Source: Flavobacteriales bacterium (GTDB taxonomy: Bacteria; Bacteroidota; Bacteroidia; Flavobacteriales_F; PHOS-HE28). Taken from it: 64,000 bases of DNA. The translations under genes were made by a program, and so were the position numbers. Shown piece by piece: positions 58,584-64,000 of the stretch (the first letter of the stretch is position 1; the number at the start of each line of letters is the position of its first letter). The DNA is taken from the NCBI GenBank assembly GCA_019638115.1, contig JAHBUK010000001.1, forward strand, positions 638,238-702,237, in the 5' to 3' direction. Below the pieces are notes generated by a model. It saw nothing but the letters and a program-made list of their open reading frames with translations, had not been told where the DNA came from and ran no database searches.

Positions 58584-59420
58584 TCAGGGGTTATCCGCCA
58601 ACAATGGGCCTTCAATGGTGGCATACACGGCGCGGCGCAAGTCAGGAAGGTCCGTGAGCGTCATCCCCTTGGTGGGAATGGGCGGATGCACCACGACCCG
58701 CGCAATACCCGGACGGGCACGACTGAGGAGTTCGGTGGGCTCACCGAACAGGCGCCAATGGTCCAGAAAAGTGACGGGTACGATGGGCACCTGCTTCTCG
58801 ATCGCCAGGCGGAAGGCGCCGTCCTTGAAGGGTTTCATGCGGGGCGTGAAAGCCGGGATGGTGCCTTCGGGGAAAAGGGCGATGCTGGTGCCCCGATCGA
58901 TCGCCTCCGCCGCACGTCGGAAGGCCTTGGCCGCTTCAACGTGGCTGCCGCGGTTCACGGCGATGTTCATCCCGTGGAAGAAGATGTTGAAGAGCGGCCA
59001 CTTCAAGAGCTCGTACTTGCCCATGAAGAGGAAGTACTCCGGGATCACGTTGTACATCTGGATGATGTCCAGGTAGCTGCCATGGTTGCAGCAGATCACG
59101 TAGGGAGCCTCAGGCAGCGGGGCCAAGCGCGTCACGCGTACCGGTACCAGGCTGGCCCACTGCAGATAGTTGGCCCAGGCGCGCTTCAGGCGGAAGGCCC
59201 GCTGGTAGCGCTGCGGCTTGAAGAGGAGCACGCGGAAGGGGATGTACAACGCGACCAACGAGGTGAAGAACACCAACGCGAAGTACAGCTTGTACAACCA
59301 GCGGAAGGGTAGGAAGAGCCACTTGGCCACGGGGTTGCGGCGGCTCTCACCGTCCACGATACGATGCTTGGTGGACCGCTCCTCCAGCGCATGCTCGGTA
59401 TCTCGTTCGTGGCGGGACAT
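58584..59420 (-). CDS. 1-acyl-sn-glycerol-3-phosphate acyltransferase-like protein
   Basis: This 278-residue membrane protein (from MSRHERDTEHALEERSTKHR) has an N-terminal hydrophobic region (LYKLYFALVFFTSLVALYIP), the acyltransferase motif NHGSYLDI (HxxxxD) and ALFPEGTIPAF (FPEGT). PlsC enzymes add the second acyl chain to lysophosphatidic acid in phospholipid synthesis. The charged 50-residue N-terminal extension is longer than in E. coli PlsC. A -7 box TACCTTCG lies 13 nt upstream. It is divergent from trpS. Confidence 0.88.
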   Translation of the reverse strand: MSRHERDTEHALEERSTKHRIVDGESRRNPVAKWLFLPFRWLYKLYFALVFFTSLVALYIPFRVLLFKPQRYQRAFRLKRAWANYLQWASLVPVRVTRLAPLPEAPYVICCNHGSYLDIIQMYNVIPEYFLFMGKYELLKWPLFNIFFHGMNIAVNRGSHVEAAKAFRRAAEAIDRGTSIALFPEGTIPAFTPRMKPFKDGAFRLAIEKQVPIVPVTFLDHWRLFGEPTELLSRARPGIARVVVHPPIPTKGMTLTDLPDLRRAVYATIEGPLLADNP

Positions 59421-59433
59421 AGAAAAGGGATGG

Positions 59434-59441
59434 CGAAGGTA
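59434..59441 (-). promoter_or_regulatory. -7 box TACCTTCG of the acyltransferase gene
   Basis: TAnnTTCG on the minus strand with 13 nt to the ATG at 59420. The divergent trpS box (59534-59541) lies across a small inverted repeat. Confidence 0.45.
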
Positions 59442-59450
59442 GTCGGGGGA

Positions 59451-59528
59451 AGTGGCGAGTAGTGAGTGGCGAGTGCCTTCTGCACATTCAGCCACTCATC
59501 ACTCGCAACTCATCACGCGCCACTCGCC
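59451..59528. repeat. Imperfect low-complexity inverted repeat
   Basis: AGTGGCGAGTAGTGAGTGGC (from 59451) is mirrored by CACTCATCACTCGCAACTC and CGCGCCACTCGCC (to 59528), forming an imperfect stem between the divergent acyltransferase and trpS promoters. It is like the low-complexity inverted repeats near 31.8 and 47.5 kb but with a different unit. Confidence 0.7.
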
Positions 59529-59533
59529 TCTCC

Positions 59534-59541
59534 TAACTTCG
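59534..59541 (+). promoter_or_regulatory. -7 box TAACTTCG of trpS
   Basis: TAnnTTCG ends 6 nt before the trpS ATG at 59548, again implying a leaderless or nearly leaderless transcript. Confidence 0.45.
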
Positions 59542-59547
59542 CCGCCC

Positions 59548-60516
59548 ATGGCCCGCATCCTTACCGGCATCCAGAGCACAGGCACGCCCCATTTGGGCAA
59601 TGTGCTGGGTGCCATCCGCCCGGCGATCGCACTGAGCAGCGATCCCGCCAACGAGTCCTTCCTGTTCATTGCCGATCTGCATTCCCTCACCCAGATCAAG
59701 GATGCGGCGCTCTTGCGCGAGAACACTTACGGGGTGGCGGCCGCGTGGTTGGCCTGCGGACTGGACACCGGGCGGACCGTGTTCTACCGTCAGAGCGACG
59801 TTCCGGAAGTGACCGAGCTGGCCTGGTACCTCAGCTGCTTCTTCCCCTACTCACGCCTGGCGCTGGCTCACAGCTTCAAGGACAAGGCCGACCGCCTGGA
59901 GGATGTGAACGCAGGGCTCTTCTCCTACCCCATGCTGATGGCCGCGGACATCCTGCTCTACGATGCGCATTTCGTGCCCGTGGGCAAGGACCAGAAGCAG
60001 CACCTGGAGATGACACGCGACGTGGCCGAACGCTTCAACCACCAATTGGGCGAGACCTTCGTGCTGCCCGAAGCGCGGATCGATGAGCAGGTGATGATCG
60101 TGCCCGGTGCCGACGGTGAGAAGATGAGCAAGAGCCGCAACAACCTGCTGCGGATCTTCGCGCCGGAGAAGGAACTGAAGAAGGAGGTGATGGGCATCGT
60201 GACCGACAGCACGCCCATGGAAGCGCCCAAGGACCCCGAGGAGAACTCGGTATACAAGCTCTTCAAGCTGGTGGCACCGCCCGATGCAGTGGCGGACATG
60301 GCAGCCAAGTTCCGCGCCGGCAACTACGGGTACGGGCATGCCAAGAAGGAACTGCTGGAGGCCCTGCTGGACGGCTTCCGCAACGAGCGCGAGACCTTTG
60401 CCCGCCTGATGGAGGACCGCACCGTGATAGAGGCGGAACTGCGCAAGGGCGCGGACAAGGCGCGCACCATTGCACGCCAGGTGCTGGACCGCACGCGCTC
60501 GAAACTGGGTTACTGA
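59548..60516 (+). CDS. trpS: Tryptophanyl-tRNA synthetase
   Basis: This 322-residue class I synthetase begins MARILTGIQSTGTPHLGNVL, where TPHLGN is the HIGH-type motif. KMSKS occurs in GADGEKMSKSRNN. Other Trp-specific motifs are FLFIADLHSLTQI, FSYPMLMAADILLYDAHFVP and VGKDQKQHLEMTRDVAERFN. It charges tRNA-Trp in the cytosol. The length is normal. Its stop overlaps by 7 nt the 3' end of the convergent gene at 60510. Confidence 0.97.
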   Translation: MARILTGIQSTGTPHLGNVLGAIRPAIALSSDPANESFLFIADLHSLTQIKDAALLRENTYGVAAAWLACGLDTGRTVFYRQSDVPEVTELAWYLSCFFPYSRLALAHSFKDKADRLEDVNAGLFSYPMLMAADILLYDAHFVPVGKDQKQHLEMTRDVAERFNHQLGETFVLPEARIDEQVMIVPGADGEKMSKSRNNLLRIFAPEKELKKEVMGIVTDSTPMEAPKDPEENSVYKLFKLVAPPDAVADMAAKFRAGNYGYGHAKKELLEALLDGFRNERETFARLMEDRTVIEAELRKGADKARTIARQVLDRTRSKLGY

Positions 60517-61718
60517 TCGCGCGCGGCACGGCGGCGGAGCAGTAGCTCCGGCAGGGCAAGCAGCGCGAGCAACAGGGCGGACCAGCCATGGAAGCGCAGG
60601 AAGCGCGGAGCTTGGTGTAGTTCCGCTGATACGTTTGGCGGCATGGCGCGGCACCATGCGATGAACAGATCCGCGATGGACAACACGCCGAAGAGATACC
60701 GGGGCCGTTCACCGCCGGTGATGAAGCCCCAGGCATCCACCGTGCTGGCGAACTCCAAGGCATGCAAGACATCCCCATTGCGGCGCGCAGCACCGGCCGC
60801 AACGATGGTGGCCGCTGGGCAAATTCCCATGATCAAGGGACCTGAATCGATGTCGCCTGCGCCGGAAGTGCCGTGCGGATGTTCGCGCACAGCTGGCAGG
60901 CCGAAGCGTTCAGTGTAGAAGTGACGCTGGAAGAGCGCGTATTGCTCTGTGGCCAATGCAGCATCCACATCCGGCAGGAACACGTTCATCAGCGCCATGG
61001 AACTGCCGCGTGCCGGGGTGCGGAGGTCATCGAACAGCGGATCCCAAGCGTGGGGCAGCATGCCTTGCGTATCCAGCCGTAGCCGTGTTTCCCGTACCCA
61101 GGCAGCAAGCGTTTCGGTGTGGCGTGCAGGCAAGAGGCGATCGTGCAGTGCGAGCGCTGCCATTGCCACGGTAACGTCCGCTGGCCAGGCCTGCCCGCCG
61201 TACGACTCCAGAAAAGGCGAAGCCGACTGCGCCAAAGCCTCCTCAATTGCCGCGCAGCGTTCCGCGAAGAGCTGAAGATCCTCTTCGTTCAGTGCAGCAC
61301 TTGTTTCGATCAGCTTGCCGTGCAGGTAGGCCGACCAACCCGCGTGGAACACCCCGAAGGCCGGTTCCAGATCGCTCGGGAAGCGGGAGGTGACGGCATC
61401 ATCGCCCAACCGCTCCAATGCCCAGCGTGCTTCCTGTAGGGCCTGTTCCTGCTGCTCATGCTGCAGGCGCGGCTGCAATTCGCACCAAGCAAGTCCATAA
61501 AGGGCATAAGCGAAGGGCGCTCCTTCCGGAAAAAGCGCCTGCATGTTCCGCGGAATGTCCCCGTGCATGTCGGGGCGCAGGGCTTGGAGCAAGGCCAGGG
61601 TGTGTGCATCCTCAGCAGGGCTACCCGGCCGTGGAACACGATGTAGCGCGGTATTGACCCACAGCAACAGGGCCGCTACCAGCACAACTACCACACGATA
61701 TGTCCAACGCAATTTCAC
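60510..61718 (-). CDS. Uncharacterised exported or membrane protein
   Basis: This protein of about 402 residues probably uses the GTG at 61718 (VKLRWTYRVVVVLVAALLLW). It has one membrane helix at each end: VVVVLVAALLLWVNTAL and WSALLLALLALPELLL. The large middle region is alpha-helical, rich in Trp, His and Ala, with AWPADVTVAMAALALHDRLL, SMALMNVFLPDVDAALATEQ and GAGDIDSGPLIMGICPAATI. The helical pattern and a DIDSGP motif suggest an alpha/alpha-toroid like glycosidases or terpene-type enzymes, but no family is certain. It follows the next gene by 76 nt. Confidence 0.6.
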   Translation of the reverse strand: MKLRWTYRVVVVLVAALLLWVNTALHRVPRPGSPAEDAHTLALLQALRPDMHGDIPRNMQALFPEGAPFAYALYGLAWCELQPRLQHEQQEQALQEARWALERLGDDAVTSRFPSDLEPAFGVFHAGWSAYLHGKLIETSAALNEEDLQLFAERCAAIEEALAQSASPFLESYGGQAWPADVTVAMAALALHDRLLPARHTETLAAWVRETRLRLDTQGMLPHAWDPLFDDLRTPARGSSMALMNVFLPDVDAALATEQYALFQRHFYTERFGLPAVREHPHGTSGAGDIDSGPLIMGICPAATIVAAGAARRNGDVLHALEFASTVDAWGFITGGERPRYLFGVLSIADLFIAWCRAMPPNVSAELHQAPRFLRFHGWSALLLALLALPELLLRRRAARDQ

Positions 61719-61794
61719 AGGCCCACTGGTCTGCTCACGCGGAAGCCAACGCAGCGCGGATGAGGCAAGTATGCCATCCGGGAACGTACCGCGA

Positions 61795-62577
61795 TCACGG
61801 CTTGCCCAACTCCAACAACACCTTGGCTTCGCGACGCTCAAGACCGCGCATGAGGAAACCGGCGCAAAGTATCAGCCCGCTCATCTCCATCATCTCTTCC
61901 ATGGTGTAGAGTGCCACATAAAGCGGATCAGCATAAAGCATGCACTGCCCTGCCGGGTATGCGTGACATGGTATGGACGGGTGATCCGCGGGGTTCCAGG
62001 TGTTGCTGACGATCCCCGCCGCCACATTGCCGCTGAAGGACTCCATGAAGACCGCACCGAAGACGAAGATGGCGCCGCTCAAGAGGAGCCCCCAGCGCAG
62101 TTGTGCTTCCAAGCGCAGCAACCATCTACCCAACACGCCAAACAACACTACCGCTGCGATGAAATAAGGAATGATCCACGCGTAGTACAGGAAACCCATT
62201 TCCGCTCCCGTGGTGCCATCATGGCCCATCAAGCGCAGGGTGAACAACATGAAGCGCTCATGGATCTGGGAACCTTCATCCACGCCCAGAAAGATGAATG
62301 CGAACACCATTAACCGCCACGCCCAGCGATCGCGACCTTGTTCCGCGCGGCCGAGCAAATAGAACAGAACCGCTCCGAGAAAGAACAGCAATACGTTGAA
62401 GAGCGTGGGCACATTGGCTTCGCGGTCCATATCGAAAAGGACCGTCAAGGCACTTACTTCATTCTGGAAGACCAAGTGCGAAAGAGCCACGAACGTGTGC
62501 ATTGCCAGCAAGCCCGCCAAAACGGCGAAAAGGACGAACACCACGGGTTTGGCATGAAGACGAAGGGTGATCTGCAT
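61795..62577 (-). CDS. Uncharacterised multi-pass membrane protein
   Basis: This 260-residue inner-membrane protein (from MQITLRLHAKPVVFVLFAVL) has about six or seven helices. Two conserved-looking acidic/His motifs lie at helix edges: FLGVDEGSQIHERFMLF and MEEMMEMSGLILCAGFL. A loop between helices has two Cys (SIPCHAYPAGQCMLYADP). The DE-x4-IHE pattern suggests metal binding, but no family is recognised. It lies upstream of the toroid-like gene in the same direction, so the two may work together. Confidence 0.65.
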   Translation of the reverse strand: MQITLRLHAKPVVFVLFAVLAGLLAMHTFVALSHLVFQNEVSALTVLFDMDREANVPTLFNVLLFFLGAVLFYLLGRAEQGRDRWAWRLMVFAFIFLGVDEGSQIHERFMLFTLRLMGHDGTTGAEMGFLYYAWIIPYFIAAVVLFGVLGRWLLRLEAQLRWGLLLSGAIFVFGAVFMESFSGNVAAGIVSNTWNPADHPSIPCHAYPAGQCMLYADPLYVALYTMEEMMEMSGLILCAGFLMRGLERREAKVLLELGKP

Positions 62578-62697
62578 GATTTTCACGCCAACACTACAAG
62601 ACAAAAGGGAGGGTTGGCATCAGCTAATCTAATGCACCTGGCAGACCCATCACCTTCGATGCGCCTCCCCGATATCAGCATTCCATGAAAGGCAAGC

Positions 62698-63990
62698 CTA
62701 TTTCAGCTTGCCGGACCCACTCTGGTAGCGCTCGAAGTGCTGCTTGTACAACTGCTTTTGGTGATCGTCCAACACGATCGCACGGCCTTGGATGAAGGCG
62801 TGGGTGAGGTTGTTGCTGCGCATGTCCAATGCATCGCCGGTGGAGACGATAAGCGTGGCGTCCTTGCCCACGGCAAGGCTGCCCAAGCGGTCATCGACAC
62901 CGAGGATGGCGGCGGCATCGAGGGTGATGGCGCGCAGGGCATCCTCCGGAGACAAGCCGTATGCGGCTGCGGTCCCCGCGTTGAATGGCAGGTTGCGAAG
63001 GCCCATGGCCTCCATGTCGCCCGCGCGGTCCAGGCAGAAGCGCACGCCCTTCTCCTTCAGCAGCGCCGGCAAGCGGTAAGGCAGATCGATGTCGTCCTCC
63101 GGCCGCAAGGGCAGGCTGTGCAGGCGGTGCAGGATAACGTCCACCTTGTTCTCGCGCAGCAGATCGGCCACGCGCCAGGCATCGTAACCGCCCACGATCA
63201 CGGTGCGCTTCACGCCTTCCGCCTTGGCGAACTGCACCGCCTCGGTGATCTCACGTGCAGCACTGGCGTGCACGTAGAGCGCTTTCGACCCGTTGAACAA
63301 GCCACGCATGGCCTCCAGGCGCAGGTCGACCTTTTCGGGTGCGGAATTGCCGGCATAGGCCTTCGCCTTGCGGAAGAAGTCGCGGATCTCCTGGATCCGC
63401 TCAGCACGCTCATCCTTCTTGCTTTGGTCCGTTTCGCCGGGTTCGGCCCACCAGCCGCGGCGCTCATAGGCAGCAGGCCAGTTCAGGTGTACGCCATCAT
63501 CGGCACGCACGGCCGCCGCCTCCCAATCCCAAGCGTCCAGCTGCACCACGCTGCTGGTGCCGCTGATGGTCATACCGCGTGGCACCACTTGTACAACGAG
63601 CACGCCGTTGGCACGTACCGTGGGCGTCACCTTGGAGTCGGCATTGTATGCGACCAACGACCGCAGCTCGGGTTCCAGTTTGCCGATATCCGCACGATCC
63701 ACGCTGGCGCGCACCGCCTCCACCTCGGCCAGGCCAAGCGTGGTGTTGGCGCCTATGAAACCGGGGTACACGTGCTGCCCAGCCACGTTGATGGTGGTAT
63801 CGTAGGTGGTCTTTACACCATAGCTGAAGCCTACGTAATCGATGCGCCCATCGCGGAAGCCCACGGCACCTTCGTCGATCACGCGGCCATCGCCGGTGTG
63901 TACCGTGCCGCCGGTGATGAGCACGGAGCGGGATTGCGGCGGTGCGGGTGTGGGGCGCTGTGCCGTGGTGTTGGTCAGCAGGGATAACAT
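62698..63990 (-). CDS. Amidohydrolase-family protein lacking the HxH metal motif, N-terminus incomplete
   Basis: The visible part covers 430 residues from an ATG at 63990, but the frame stays open to the window edge and the signal peptide looks cut (MLSLLTNTTAQ), so the start probably lies beyond. The sequence has the imidazolonepropionase/amidohydrolase layout: LITGGTVHTGDGRVIDEGAV near the start and LGSLAVGKDATLIVSTGDAL near the end. The usual HxH of the metal site is replaced (YPGFIGANTTLGLAEVEAV). Bacteroidota often encode such exported pairs, one with and one without metal ligands. An active partner may lie outside the window. It is likely periplasmic. Confidence 0.85.
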   Translation of the reverse strand: MLSLLTNTTAQRPTPAPPQSRSVLITGGTVHTGDGRVIDEGAVGFRDGRIDYVGFSYGVKTTYDTTINVAGQHVYPGFIGANTTLGLAEVEAVRASVDRADIGKLEPELRSLVAYNADSKVTPTVRANGVLVVQVVPRGMTISGTSSVVQLDAWDWEAAAVRADDGVHLNWPAAYERRGWWAEPGETDQSKKDERAERIQEIRDFFRKAKAYAGNSAPEKVDLRLEAMRGLFNGSKALYVHASAAREITEAVQFAKAEGVKRTVIVGGYDAWRVADLLRENKVDVILHRLHSLPLRPEDDIDLPYRLPALLKEKGVRFCLDRAGDMEAMGLRNLPFNAGTAAAYGLSPEDALRAITLDAAAILGVDDRLGSLAVGKDATLIVSTGDALDMRSNNLTHAFIQGRAIVLDDHQKQLYKQHFERYQSGSGKLK

Positions 63991-64000
63991 GACGAAGACG

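Overview
The window looks like a chromosome segment from a high-GC member of the Bacteroidota, probably a relative of Flavobacteriales or Chitinophagales. The evidence is several secreted proteins with type IX secretion (T9SS) C-terminal sorting domains, a SprB-repeat protein, a DUF5686 protein, a complete alternative complex III operon (actABCDEF) followed by cytochrome oxidase genes, and Bacteroidota-type -7 boxes (TAnnTTTG or TAnnTTCG) in front of many genes. No rRNA, tRNA, CRISPR array, prophage or transposase gene was seen. Taxonomy is inferred from gene content only.

Layout. 1-4.8 kb: a partial DUF4240 gene, two VOC proteins, a Kelch-repeat T9SS protein, a short aldehyde-dehydrogenase-like protein carrying two small palindromic repeats, a TIMP-like secreted protein, a transglutaminase-like protein and CsaA. 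4.8-14.8 kb: a DUF4239 membrane protein, a THUMP-domain RNA methyltransferase, a three-gene surface-protein operon whose first gene has a 15-base C tract at its start, RuvB, a 55-bp tandem hairpin array and an outer-membrane protein. 14.8-26.5 kb (minus strand): the respiratory operon actA-B-C-D-E-F, a possible tiny ORF, then oxidase subunits II and I, ending in a clear intrinsic terminator. Quinol electrons would pass through ActB/ActA hemes and ActE to the CuA centre and heme-copper site. Its promoter region holds a 23-bp perfect palindrome placed midway between two divergent promoters.

26.7-32.9 kb: SPOR, DinB-like, OmpA-like, small membrane and T9SS proteins, a 9-bp minisatellite and a TIGR01777 epimerase. 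32.9-39.7 kb (minus): a tightly overlapping operon of a DUF5686 outer-membrane protein, an MMPL/RND transporter, glucose-1-phosphate thymidylyltransferase and a polyprenyl synthase. 39.8-41.5 kb: a radical SAM/SPASM protein, then a 487-bp cassette of a GIY-YIG nuclease gene between perfect 32-bp inverted repeats, with a 171-bp tail duplication. 41.6-47.3 kb (minus): translation genes rplM-rpsI-rpsB-tsf-pyrH-(FlgO/CsgG-like)-frr. 47.6-49.8 kb: kbl and a CPBP membrane protein that has lost catalytic histidines.

49.9-57.9 kb (minus): a copper-resistance cluster with an AraC regulator bearing an N-terminal CxxC, a CopZ-like HMA protein, a CopA ATPase, an HMA-DUF3347 lipoprotein and a multicopper oxidase with a C-terminal beta-barrel-like domain. 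A TylF-like methyltransferase and a small HYC_CC_PP-like protein lie upstream. 58.2-64 kb: gatC, plsC, trpS, two uncharacterised membrane proteins and an amidohydrolase-like gene at the window edge.

The most unusual structures are the inverted-repeat GIY-YIG cassette, the start-spanning C tract of the SprB-like gene, the symmetric operator between actA and the SPOR gene, and the recurring -7 boxes that end only 4-8 nt before start codons.
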